Shown here piece by piece: positions 1 through 6,767 of a stretch of DNA of 6,839 bases. The stretch covers positions 2,093 through 8,931 of the forward strand of contig DKBD01000075.1 in NCBI GenBank assembly GCA_002451055.1. The letters are read 5' to 3'. A program made the translations under genes and the position numbers. The notes beneath the pieces are model-generated. The model made no database searches. It was not told the DNA's origin and worked only from the letters and a program-made list of their open reading frames with translations. This DNA comes from Nitrospira sp. UBA6909. Its GTDB lineage: Bacteria > Nitrospirota > Nitrospiria > Nitrospirales > Nitrospiraceae. Each line of letters opens with the position of its first letter. The stretch's first letter is position 1.

Positions 1-62
1 CCGTCCGAAGCTTCAGTGACAAAAATACTGATGAGATTCTCCTGGTCGAACTCCGAACTCAT
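1..62 (-). CDS. CheA-type chemotaxis histidine kinase, N-terminal fragment (runs off the left edge)
   Basis: Only the first 20 codons lie in the window. They read MSSEFDQENLISIFVTEASD and the frame is open to the edge. The ATG is preceded by a good Shine-Dalgarno sequence, GGAGAGG at 74-68, with a 5-nt spacer, so the start is well supported. The segment looks like the first helix of an Hpt (histidine phosphotransfer) domain, which in CheA/ChpA-type kinases commonly begins with a pattern like 'FxxEAxD/E'. The gene lies 53 nt downstream of a chemoreceptor and follows cheW and a PilH-like regulator, the usual place for the kinase. The assignment rests mostly on context, because no catalytic domain is visible. 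A stand-alone Hpt protein or a hybrid kinase remains possible. Confidence 0.6.
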   Translation of the reverse strand, partial: MSSEFDQENLISIFVTEASD

Positions 63-104
63 CGGCGCCTCTCCATACCGGAGTCTTTCCTATGTTCAGC
101 GGCC

Positions 105-117
105 GACGGAGACCGTC
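105..117 (-). other. Small hairpin over the chemoreceptor stop codon
   Basis: GACGG and CCGTC form a 5-bp stem around a 3-nt loop, straddling the TGA of the chemoreceptor gene (116-118). No T-tract follows on the minus strand, so it does not look like an intrinsic terminator. It could modestly affect coupling or mRNA stability between the receptor and kinase genes, or it could be chance. Confidence 0.25.
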
Positions 118-2005
118 AGGCCAGCTTGAACTGAGACACCGATGCCGTCAGACTTTCTGCCAGTTTCACCATATCTTCCACGGTCGCGTGCGTGCGGTCG
201 GTCGCTTGTTGCGTGGCCATCGCGTCCCCGGTGAAGTCTTTAATGGACTGGCCGACCTGGTCGGTCGACGACGCCTGCTCGGCTGCGGATGACGCAATAG
301 CCTTGGCAAGTTCCGCGGACCGTTCCGCAATCGCCGAAATTTGCTGGAAGACGTCGCCCGTGCGGAGCGCTGAGGCCGATCCGGCTTCCACGGCTTGCGT
401 CTCATGCTCCATGGCGACGATGGCATTCTGAGTTTCCCCCTGAACGACCTTCACCAGATCCGCAACCTCCCGCGTCGCCTGCGTGGAACTTTCGGCCAAT
501 TTTCGCACCTGGTCAGCCACAACGGCGAAGCGCGCCCCAGCCTCCCCCGCGCCGGCCGCTTCGATCGCCGCATTCAGCGCCAAGAGATTGGTCTGGTTGG
601 CGATTTCTCTGATCGTAGACACGATTTGTGAGATTTCCAATGAGCGGTCACCGAGCGCCTTGATCTGTTTCGCCATACGCTGTACGGTGGCCCGTATACG
701 CTCCATGTCTTGCAGTGTATCCCGCACAGCGACCCGACCCTGCTCCGTAGCCTGCAACACTTCGCGGGCCGAATCGGAGGACGCTCCCGCAATCTCAGAT
801 ACCTGGCGCATCGAAATCACCAGCCGTTCGACCGCATTAAGCGCCTTCATGGATTCTTCCGTCTGATGTCTGGCGGTGCCTGCCATCTGCCCGGCATTCT
901 CACGCAATGCCCCGGCCGATCTATTGACGCGTTCCGCTGATTCACGGACATGCCGCAGCAACTGTGAAAACCGTTGAATCATGAGGTTGAATCCATCTGC
1001 CAGGTTGCCGAACATGTCGGCCGTGACTTCGCCGCGCTTCGTCAAGTCGCCTTTTCCGACATCCGACACCAGCACGAGGAACTGCATCAGACGCTTTTGC
1101 ATCGTATCCCGCTCTTCTTCGGTCGAGACAAGCGATGTAATTCGATCCAACATGATATTAAACGCTTTGGCCATGTGGCCGATCTCGTCCTGACTCTCCA
1201 ATCTGGCTCGAGCCTGTAGATTGCCGGCGGCGGCCTGTCCGGCGACATCCGCCACATGCACGATGTTCCGGGCCATATTGCGGGCAAAGACATATCCGAT
1301 TGCGCTTCCAAGGATGAGGGCCAACAGCCCTCCGATCAGCAGGAGATTGGCGTGATAGTCGGCCTCCGCTTGCCCGTTGTTGTTCAATTCTCCCGCCGAC
1401 TCACGAACTTTGGTCATCAGCTCCCGCACCTGCATGGTCGCTGTACTGTATTTATTCGCGATGTCCACGGACAACGCGAAATGGCCGAGTTCCCTCATCG
1501 CCTGTCTTTGCTCATCGGTCAGGGACTCACTGAAACTATCGCCGAATGCTCCGACCGCTCCTTCAGCCGCCGTAAAATATTCCTTGAGAGACTGCCGAAG
1601 CGCCGTCATGTGTTTTCCTTCTTCGCCTCCGGACGAGGATCCGCCGGCCGCCGACACCTCATAGGCCTCAAGAGGCGCAAGAGTGTGCCGTTTTAGATCG
1701 GTAAGCGGAGCAACGGCGTCATCAAAGTCTGGCTTTCGTGTATGCCGACCCGTGTTCAGGAGCGCGCTGTGGTAAAGACCCAGGTTGGTACTGCTGACCC
1801 CGACGTTCGACAGCGCCAAAGTCGACCCATCATAAATAGACTGCAACTCGCTTTTCAGCCGATTGAGTCCGATCAGGCCGATCACCACGACGATAATCAT
1901 CATGGCGCCGACCGATAAGAACGCGAGGATCAATTTGTGCAGCGTCTTCAGATTGCGGAACCAAGATCCGAACGACCGATTCTCCGACTTGCTATGCCTC
2001 GCCAT
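116..2005 (-). CDS. Methyl-accepting chemotaxis protein (transmembrane chemoreceptor, PilJ-like layout)
   Basis: This is a 629-residue inner-membrane chemoreceptor. In order it has a short basic N-terminus, TM1 (about 25-47), a periplasmic helical region of about 172 residues resembling the four-helix-bundle (4HB_MCP) sensor type, TM2 (about 221-241), a HAMP domain (about 242-295), a second HAMP-like segment (about 306-350) and a long coiled coil. The signalling hairpin tip is at about 467-505, with the core NQTNLLALNAAIEAA followed by GAGEAGARFAVVA. These residues bind CheW and CheA. The C-terminus ends SVSQFKLA and has no NWETF-type CheR/CheB tether. A Gly/Ser/Glu-rich linker (about 118-131) sits mid-way through the sensor. 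I chose the ATG at 2005 rather than the in-frame ATG at 2023 because GAGGAGG lies 9 nt before the former and nothing comparable precedes the latter. The gene overlaps cheW by 14 nt. The ligand is unknown. Confidence 0.95.
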   Translation of the reverse strand: MARHSKSENRSFGSWFRNLKTLHKLILAFLSVGAMMIIVVVIGLIGLNRLKSELQSIYDGSTLALSNVGVSSTNLGLYHSALLNTGRHTRKPDFDDAVAPLTDLKRHTLAPLEAYEVSAAGGSSSGGEEGKHMTALRQSLKEYFTAAEGAVGAFGDSFSESLTDEQRQAMRELGHFALSVDIANKYSTATMQVRELMTKVRESAGELNNNGQAEADYHANLLLIGGLLALILGSAIGYVFARNMARNIVHVADVAGQAAAGNLQARARLESQDEIGHMAKAFNIMLDRITSLVSTEEERDTMQKRLMQFLVLVSDVGKGDLTKRGEVTADMFGNLADGFNLMIQRFSQLLRHVRESAERVNRSAGALRENAGQMAGTARHQTEESMKALNAVERLVISMRQVSEIAGASSDSAREVLQATEQGRVAVRDTLQDMERIRATVQRMAKQIKALGDRSLEISQIVSTIREIANQTNLLALNAAIEAAGAGEAGARFAVVADQVRKLAESSTQATREVADLVKVVQGETQNAIVAMEHETQAVEAGSASALRTGDVFQQISAIAERSAELAKAIASSAAEQASSTDQVGQSIKDFTGDAMATQQATDRTHATVEDMVKLAESLTASVSQFKLA

Positions 2006-2606
2006 GACCAGTGTCCTCCTCATCCGACATCGTACGGTGTTCTCCAGGAATCACCGCTCGTTCATCCGAATCGGCTCCTTTGCTGTCGATCCTGAATTCA
2101 TGCCCTTGCCAATCAACCGTGCCTTCCACCAGAGCCAGGAGTTTCGAGAGATCCACCAGACTGCTTGTCCGACCTTCCATTTTTATGCACCCTGAGAGAA
2201 AAGAGGGGTTGTCCGGCGTCTCGTTATGCGCGGGCTCCAGTGTGTCGTCCGGTTCCAGAGCGTGAATTTCCGGCACTTCGTCGATCAGAATGCCGATCTG
2301 CGCCCCTTCCTTCCGCAGCACGGCGGCATATTTCGGCGTAGAGGCGCGCGGCACGCCCAGAAACGGCCGCAAGTCTGACAAGGGGATTATAGTCCCGCGA
2401 AGATTGACGACTCCCACCAACGCCGAAGGCATGCCAGGCACCGGGGTGATCGCTTCCACCCTGAACACCTCGCGCACGTGGCGGAGATCGACGGCTAGGC
2501 TTTCCCGCCCTACGGAGAGAAGGCAGAACCGAATCGGTCCGACAGACCTGATACCGTCAAATCCAGAATCACCACCGGGTTGCGTGGGTTCAACCGTCGG
2601 TTCCAT
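1992..2606 (-). CDS. cheW: CheW-family chemotaxis coupling protein
   Basis: This 204-residue cytoplasmic adaptor would link the chemoreceptor tip to the P5 domain of the CheA kinase. The CheW domain spans about residues 23-163. The hallmark segment VVNLRGTIIPLSDLR lies at 66-80, GILIDEVPEI at about 105-114, and the closing strand/helix FLSGCIKMEGRTSSLVDL at about 136-153. The first 22 residues are a Pro/Gly-rich leader. Residues about 165-204 form a charged, mostly acidic tail that ordinary CheW proteins (about 150-170 residues) lack. The ATG at 2606 has only a poor Shine-Dalgarno match, and an in-frame TAG lies two codons upstream, so no longer start is possible. The gene starts 26 nt after the response regulator stop, which suggests expression by reinitiation or coupling. 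PilI/ChpC-type coupling protein is an equivalent description. Confidence 0.93.
   Translation of the reverse strand: MEPTVEPTQPGGDSGFDGIRSVGPIRFCLLSVGRESLAVDLRHVREVFRVEAITPVPGMPSALVGVVNLRGTIIPLSDLRPFLGVPRASTPKYAAVLRKEGAQIGILIDEVPEIHALEPDDTLEPAHNETPDNPSFLSGCIKMEGRTSSLVDLSKLLALVEGTVDWQGHEFRIDSKGADSDERAVIPGEHRTMSDEEDTGHGEA
2015..2021 (-). promoter_or_regulatory. Shine-Dalgarno of the chemoreceptor gene, inside cheW
   Basis: GAGGAGG lies 9 nt before the ATG at 2005 and encodes part of the acidic tail of CheW. It decides the receptor start in favour of 2005 over 2023. Its position inside cheW suggests that translation of the two genes is coupled. Confidence 0.7.
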
Positions 2607-2632
2607 AGTCGGCTACCGAATCCGTCCGGTCA

Positions 2633-2998
2633 TTACGAGCTCAATGCGCGCTTGACGGCCTGCAGCAATTCCTCTGATTTAAACGGCTTGACCACATGCC
2701 CATTGGCGCCCTGCTGCTGCCCCCAGAATTTGTCGCTCTCATTCCCTTTTGAAGTACACAGCACGATGGGAATGCCTTTGAACCGTTCATCGTTCTTCAA
2801 ATCCCGGCAGGCTTGAAATCCATTCCGCCCGGGCATCACCACATCCATCACGATAAGGTCCGGCTTCTCCGCAACAATCTTGTCCTCCAACCGATCAGTA
2901 TTAGAAAACGATACGACTGTATGATGGGCGGCCTTAAGATACGACTCGATCAACTGTAATTCCGCATACGAGTCATCGACGACCATGATCTTGCTCAT
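2633..2998 (-). CDS. Single-domain response regulator, PilH/CheY-like
   Basis: This 121-residue stand-alone receiver domain has no output domain. The phosphorylation site is complete: acidic pair D8-D9, phosphoacceptor D52 in the MDVVMPG motif, T82 and K104 in the KPF motif. The stretch after beta-4 (TSKGNESDKFWGQQQGA, 82-98) closely resembles PilH of the Pseudomonas Pil-Chp system, in which the regulator affects type IV pilus twitching rather than the flagellar motor. The start at 2998 has a strong Shine-Dalgarno, GAGGAAGG, 5 nt upstream. It lies 40 nt after the haem-protein gene and just before cheW, so it is probably phosphorylated by the kinase that begins at the left edge. PilG or generic CheY function cannot be excluded. 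Confidence 0.93.
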   Translation of the reverse strand: MSKIMVVDDSYAELQLIESYLKAAHHTVVSFSNTDRLEDKIVAEKPDLIVMDVVMPGRNGFQACRDLKNDERFKGIPIVLCTSKGNESDKFWGQQQGANGHVVKPFKSEELLQAVKRALSS

Positions 2999-3038
2999 AA
3001 GCCCCTTCCTCTCGCTTCCAGAATTCCTGCGAACGACA

Positions 3039-3773
3039 TCAGCGAACCGGCATAACCACGCTGATGGCTCCGGCCAGATCCCCTTCTTTCCATCCTTCTT
3101 TTTTCATGCCCATAATGTCCCGCTCCCCCTTCGGGTCTCCATGGCACACGAGGCATGTGGCATCGGCATATTCCGGATACATCACCCTCACGGCCTGTTG
3201 GCCGTCGACGACTGATACCTTGGCATATCGTTGCCCCTTGGGATGTTCTGGATCAGAAAATATTCTGAGAACTTCAGCTTCAAAGTCGTCGGGCTGATTG
3301 CCCGGGAATCGATAATTCATGGCCGTCACCTTCACCTTGATGCCCGTCTTCGCAAAAAACTTCTGCCCCACCTTTCGGGCGAACACGGACGGAGCAAACC
3401 CTTTGAAGCCGATCCCTTGCTTGTTGATGACCGGCTGTGCGTCCGACACCACCTCGCGCTCGGATTGCACCATGGCGAGGAGAATTTCGCCAGAAGGAAG
3501 CCCGTTCGGGCGAGAGAGATCAATCTGTGTTTCCGCCTTGAATCGCTCAAGAATTTTCTGGCTTACGAAATCTTCCGTGAATCCCTTACCGCCCGTCGAG
3601 GCATCGTTAATCAGCGTCTGATGTTCCGACACGACGGCTCGGCCGGCTTTGAGAAGAACGATGAGCAATTCTGCCGTTTCCGCTTTATCGCTCGTCTTGG
3701 CATGAACAGGAAGCCCCGCGAATACGACACACACACCGAGTCCCACGATCAGCCGAGACACGTTCACCCTCAT
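3039..3773 (-). CDS. Secreted mono-haem c-type protein, DUF3365/Tll0287-like
   Basis: The protein has 244 residues. Residues 1-25 look like a Sec signal peptide: basic MRVNVSR, a hydrophobic core, and cleavage after VHA. The mature protein would be periplasmic. A single haem-c attachment motif, CLVCH, is at 207-211 (3141-3155), followed by GDPKGERD and a C-terminal DLAGAISVVMPV strand. That ending, together with NYRFPGNQPDDFEAEVL at about 153-169, matches the DUF3365 (Tll0287-like) haem-binding family, whose fold is PAS-like and which often occurs as the sensor part of kinases and receptors. Residues 44-86 and 105-147 are two copies of one unit. AGAGGAG precedes the ATG with a short 3-nt spacer. 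The gene heads the chemosensory cluster, 40 nt before the regulator. A sensory, redox-linked role is inferred; a simple electron carrier is the alternative. Confidence 0.9.
   Translation of the reverse strand: MRVNVSRLIVGLGVCVVFAGLPVHAKTSDKAETAELLIVLLKAGRAVVSEHQTLINDASTGGKGFTEDFVSQKILERFKAETQIDLSRPNGLPSGEILLAMVQSEREVVSDAQPVINKQGIGFKGFAPSVFARKVGQKFFAKTGIKVKVTAMNYRFPGNQPDDFEAEVLRIFSDPEHPKGQRYAKVSVVDGQQAVRVMYPEYADATCLVCHGDPKGERDIMGMKKEGWKEGDLAGAISVVMPVR
3333..3644 (-). repeat. Protein-level tandem duplication within the DUF3365 gene
   Basis: Residues 44-86 (3516-3644) and 105-147 (3333-3461) align without gaps at an offset of 61 residues. By eye 16 of 43 positions are identical, including RxVVS, Q, IN, GxKGF, K, FxAxT and I. 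An 18-residue linker separates them. The copies are diverged at the DNA level, so the duplication is old. Confidence 0.7.
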
Positions 3774-4015
3774 AGTCTCCTCTTGTCTTTGACCATCAGC
3801 CGGTCCACGTTCTCAGGCAAGTGTAACGACTTACGGTCGCTTTGCAAGAAATCGGTAAATCCCGGCAGGCACCAGGCGACGCGCTGTGCTGAGGTCTGGG
3901 CGACAGTAGTCGTATCAATGGCCCCGCCATTTGAAACACGCGGGCGCGTGAAGTGGCGGTCGGTTGGATAAGAATGGACGTCCCAGCTATGCAGGATCGT
4001 AGAGCACAATCTCCA
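3774..4015 (-). other. Intergenic region between the B12 module and the chemosensory cluster
   Basis: These 242 nt separate the adenosyltransferase stop from the haem-protein start. I see no recognisable gene. A 79-codon frame from a TTG at 4009 to a stop at 3770 has no well-placed Shine-Dalgarno and no family resemblance. No hairpin followed by a T-tract marks the end of the upstream operon. A perfect 6-bp inverted repeat with a 3-nt loop (AATGGC/GCCATT, 3917-3931) and an 8-bp palindrome GGACGTCC (about 3976-3983) are present. The size of the gap suggests it holds the promoter of the downstream cluster. Confidence 0.5.
3820..3847 (-). promoter_or_regulatory. Candidate sigma-70-like promoter for the haem-protein/chemosensory cluster
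   Basis: On the minus strand TTGCAA (3847-3842) and TACACT (3825-3820) are separated by 16 nt. Each matches 4 of 6 consensus bases. Transcription would begin near 3813, giving a leader of about 40 nt before the ATG at 3773. The match is weak and selected by eye. Confidence 0.25.
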
Positions 4016-4600
4016 TCATGTGGATTTCGTGCGTTCCCACGACAACTCCTGCTCGCCAAGCCGATGCGCCACCCAACGCGCACACACAAAGAGCGCATCG
4101 CTTAGGCGGTTGAGAAAGATGAGAATCGCCGGGTCCACCCGCCCTTTCTTCATCAAGCTGACACAGCGGCGTTCAGCTCTCCGGCAGATCGTCCGGGCCT
4201 GATGGAGCGAGGCAGCAATCGCCCCACCGCCCGGCAAGATAAATTCTCTTAACGGAAGAAGCTCCTTCTGCCAACCGTCGATCAGGCCTTCGAGCCGCGT
4301 CACGTCTGCCATTCCGATCGACGGCATGTTCGGAAACGACTCTCCCGGCTTTGTAGCCAAGAGCCCTCCAATATCAAATAGCTTGTTCTGGATCCATCGC
4401 AGCTCGCCTTCCACCTTAGCCAGCCTTGCCTTTTGGGACTGTCCTTGCCACAAAGCGAGGACCATACCCAACGAAGCATTCAGCTCGTCGACCGTCCCAT
4501 AGGCTTCAACGCATAGGTTGTCTTTCCACACTTGCTGGCCGCCTGCCAGCCTGGTTTTCCCTTTGTCGCCGGTCTTCGTATAGACCTTCGTAATACGCAT
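4016..4600 (-). CDS. pduO: Cob(I)alamin adenosyltransferase, PduO family
   Basis: The 194-residue cytoplasmic enzyme transfers the 5'-deoxyadenosyl group of ATP to cob(I)alamin, making coenzyme B12. The N-terminal ATP-binding motif TKTGDKGKTRL is at 8-18. EAYGTVDELNASLG follows at 32-45, FILPGGG at 120-126, the Arg-rich RTICRRAERR at 136-145, and LNRLSDALFVCAR at 163-175. All are PduO-type signatures of the trimeric helical-bundle family, unrelated to CobA/BtuR. The length is normal for the family. I chose the ATG at 4600 because GGAGGGAAGG precedes it and the protein then starts MRITKVYTKTGDKG, as family members do. A GTG at 4630, overlapping the receptor stop as GTGA, would add 10 atypical residues. 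The gene lies 26 nt after the receptor gene and probably shares its riboswitch-controlled transcript. The symbol denotes the family only; no propanediol genes are visible. Confidence 0.95.
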   Translation of the reverse strand: MRITKVYTKTGDKGKTRLAGGQQVWKDNLCVEAYGTVDELNASLGMVLALWQGQSQKARLAKVEGELRWIQNKLFDIGGLLATKPGESFPNMPSIGMADVTRLEGLIDGWQKELLPLREFILPGGGAIAASLHQARTICRRAERRCVSLMKKGRVDPAILIFLNRLSDALFVCARWVAHRLGEQELSWERTKST

Positions 4601-4603
4601 CGT

Positions 4604-4613
4604 CCTTCCCTCC
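4604..4613 (-). promoter_or_regulatory. Shine-Dalgarno that decides the adenosyltransferase start
   Basis: GGAGGGAAGG lies just before the ATG at 4600, with GGAGGG 7 nt and AAGG 3 nt from the start codon. The upstream GTG at 4630 has no such site. Confidence 0.7.
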
Positions 4614-4626
4614 GTCCGTAATAGGA

Positions 4627-6762
4627 TCACAGCCCTTCGAATCGATAGCTCAAGCCCCCATAGACCGCAATGCTGGAAGCGGGAACCACGAACCGTTCAA
4701 GCCCCCCAGTTCCAGTTTTTGTATTGCTGGCGACGGAACCAAATGTGAAGTACTGATTGTTGGTCAGATTGTTCAAGAGGACAAACGCACCAATCCGTCC
4801 TCCGGGAGCCGTTCGTTCATAGGCGATCCGCATGTTCAGGACGAAATAGCCCGGTAGCCGAGGGAAGGAGTTGGTCTCGTCATTCAAATATACCTGCGAA
4901 CTGACGTACAGCCCCGTGAGAGAGACGGTTACCTCCCTCGTTGGGTGAGCATTCACAACAACGCCGACTCGATGGTGAGGCACGAGCGGAAATTCGTCTC
5001 CCACCTTCACCGTCTTAGTTGAGGACAAATTGAAGGAGGACCGAAACTCAGCGTCGGTATAACTATAATTGACAACGGCGTCCAGATATTTATTCCATGT
5101 CGCCTTCAGGGTCGTCTCGACACCTTGTCTCCTCACGTCATCAGCGTTCCGGTTCTGCCCATCGAAAGCCGGCGTGGTCGGATCGCAGACGGTGCAGCTA
5201 AAAAAAATGTCGTTGCTCGTGTTTTGATAGAGCGCAATGCTTCCCTCTGCGTGCGATCCAATGCGGGCCTTGAAGCCGATTTCATGGTTCCTGGCGCGAA
5301 CCGGCCGTAGGTCCAAGTTGGGTTGACCGGCGAGCGTAAACATTTCCTGAGTGGTCGGTACGCGGAATCCTTCGGAATAGTTGTAATACGCCGTCAGGGT
5401 CTCCATAAGAAGGAATGAAATCCCGCCCCTGGGCGTTGTTCGATCAAAACGCAGGCTGCCGGCGTTCGTCGTCCCGAACGAATCCTGAGAATCCGCCGTG
5501 AGCCGCTGATGATCGTAGCGAACTCCCCCGGTTAGGACGATGCCCAGAAGCTTGGAGTTCGGCAAGAGATGCAGCGAGTCCTGGACATAGGTTGCATGGA
5601 TGTCTTCATCCGCGACGACTCGATTGGAATACGGACCGAAATCGGAGAAGGAGGACAACGTGCTCGAGAGGTCGTTCCGGATGACTTCGCCGCCAACAAC
5701 AAGGTGGTTCTTCTGCCCCAGCCACGCCCCATCGTGAGCAAGCTGTGCGGTCCCTCCCCGCTGTTCGGTCTTCGTCCTTGTGGTTCCTTGGGACAAGATT
5801 CCTCCCACAAGAAACGGCTGCCCGACATTAAACAAGTCCTGGTCGAGGTGCCGGTAGAAGACGTTGCCGTTAAGGGACAAACCGAACGGGAGTCCCTGAC
5901 GCACGGTGCCGCGCACAAAGTTGAGCTCCTTCTCATCAAGATCTCCGGGAGTAAAATTTTCCCTCGGATTGATCTCCCCTCGCATCAACGGCAACTGCCC
6001 TGCCTGATGGAGCTTGTCTTTGATGTAATTGTATGAAACCGACAGATCGGTCTGATCAGTCGGTTTGTATCCGAGCCGGCCAGAAAAGCGAACGATTGAG
6101 GCGCCTGAGTCGTTGCGATAGCCGGTCTCCATCTCTCGCCCAAAATTCGCGTTGTAATCAAACTTGCCGACAGGACCACTGGCATTGATCGTATAGCGTT
6201 GGCGTTCGAAGCTGCCCCACAGCGTCTCACCGGTTACATGGTGTTTTCCCCCTCCGCGTTTCGTAATGATATTGATGACCCCGCCTAAGGCGTTCTTGCC
6301 ATAGATGGCGGAAGCGCCTGGGACAATTTCGATCCGTTCAATCGTGTCGTATGGGATCAAATCAAAATTGGTGGTGTTAAAATCCGGTTCGTTGACTCGC
6401 ACTCCATCCACAAATACGCTGATCCCCGGTACCGGTTGACCGTTGTATCCTCTGAGATCGATGGACTGTTGAAACGCATTGCCGATTTGGTCGTACATCA
6501 CGATGCCGGTCGCCCACTGGATGGCTTCTTGGACCGTCCTGGCTCCCGTCTTCTTGATGTCGTCAGCGGTAATAATCGTGACCTTTGCAGGAAGAATCCT
6601 CGCATCGACAGGCGTATCGGGCAGTCTCGTACTGTTCACCACGACTTCTTGGACTTCCAGGGGTTCTTGACCTTCCGACTCGGCTGAAACAGGAATGGGA
6701 ACGGAGGCGAGCAACCCACTAACGAAGACACACAGACGGAACACAGCCGGACGGTAGCGCAT
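4627..6762 (-). CDS. TonB-dependent outer-membrane receptor, probable cobalamin (corrinoid) transporter
   Basis: This 711-residue protein has a signal peptide (about 1-27, cleavage after VSA). A TonB-box-like stretch, EVQEVVVNSTR, at 36-46 is followed by the plug domain (about 55-170), with SIDLRGYNG at 100-108, SVFVDGVRVNEP at 115-126 and YGKNALGGVINIITKRG at 154-170. The rest is a 22-strand-type beta-barrel, including the conserved NYSEGFRVPT at 461-470 and LLNNLTNNQYFTFG at 662-675. The last strand ends SYRFEGL, so the usual terminal aromatic lies three residues from the end. A CTVC pair at 523-526, probably in an extracellular loop, is preceded in the DNA by eight Ts. AAGGGAGGT precedes the ATG by 5 nt. 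Substrate cannot be read from the protein, which is longer than E. coli BtuB (about 614). Cobalamin is inferred from the upstream riboswitch and the downstream adenosyltransferase. Confidence 0.95.
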   Translation of the reverse strand: MRYRPAVFRLCVFVSGLLASVPIPVSAESEGQEPLEVQEVVVNSTRLPDTPVDARILPAKVTIITADDIKKTGARTVQEAIQWATGIVMYDQIGNAFQQSIDLRGYNGQPVPGISVFVDGVRVNEPDFNTTNFDLIPYDTIERIEIVPGASAIYGKNALGGVINIITKRGGGKHHVTGETLWGSFERQRYTINASGPVGKFDYNANFGREMETGYRNDSGASIVRFSGRLGYKPTDQTDLSVSYNYIKDKLHQAGQLPLMRGEINPRENFTPGDLDEKELNFVRGTVRQGLPFGLSLNGNVFYRHLDQDLFNVGQPFLVGGILSQGTTRTKTEQRGGTAQLAHDGAWLGQKNHLVVGGEVIRNDLSSTLSSFSDFGPYSNRVVADEDIHATYVQDSLHLLPNSKLLGIVLTGGVRYDHQRLTADSQDSFGTTNAGSLRFDRTTPRGGISFLLMETLTAYYNYSEGFRVPTTQEMFTLAGQPNLDLRPVRARNHEIGFKARIGSHAEGSIALYQNTSNDIFFSCTVCDPTTPAFDGQNRNADDVRRQGVETTLKATWNKYLDAVVNYSYTDAEFRSSFNLSSTKTVKVGDEFPLVPHHRVGVVVNAHPTREVTVSLTGLYVSSQVYLNDETNSFPRLPGYFVLNMRIAYERTAPGGRIGAFVLLNNLTNNQYFTFGSVASNTKTGTGGLERFVVPASSIAVYGGLSYRFEGL

Positions 6763-6767
6763 GAAAG

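Noticed and set aside
71..83. CTCC/GGAG pairing that would cover the Shine-Dalgarno of the kinase gene
   Set aside because: Four base pairs are too weak to claim regulation.
483..866. A 127-codon plus-strand frame opposite the chemoreceptor
   Set aside because: The frame is the complement of the conserved signalling domain, and its composition reflects the codon bias of that gene.
3923..3944. CCCGC/GCGGG pairing in the gap as a terminator
   Set aside because: The stem has only 5 bp, the loop is 12 nt and no T-run follows on either strand.
3231..3971. A 246-codon open frame on the plus strand opposite the haem-protein gene
   Set aside because: It is antisense to a clear DUF3365 gene, has no recognisable domain and is rich in His/Arg in a way typical of shadow frames.
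3770..4009. A 79-codon minus-strand frame in the gap whose stop overlaps the haem-protein ATG
   Set aside because: It starts with TTG, its GGAG is only 1 nt from the start, and the protein resembles no family I know. The ATGA overlap could be chance, so I kept it only as a note in the intergenic entry.
4016..4630. GTG at 4630 as the adenosyltransferase start
   Set aside because: It would overlap the receptor stop as GTGA but has no ribosome binding site and adds residues not typical of the family. The ATG at 4600 is much better supported.
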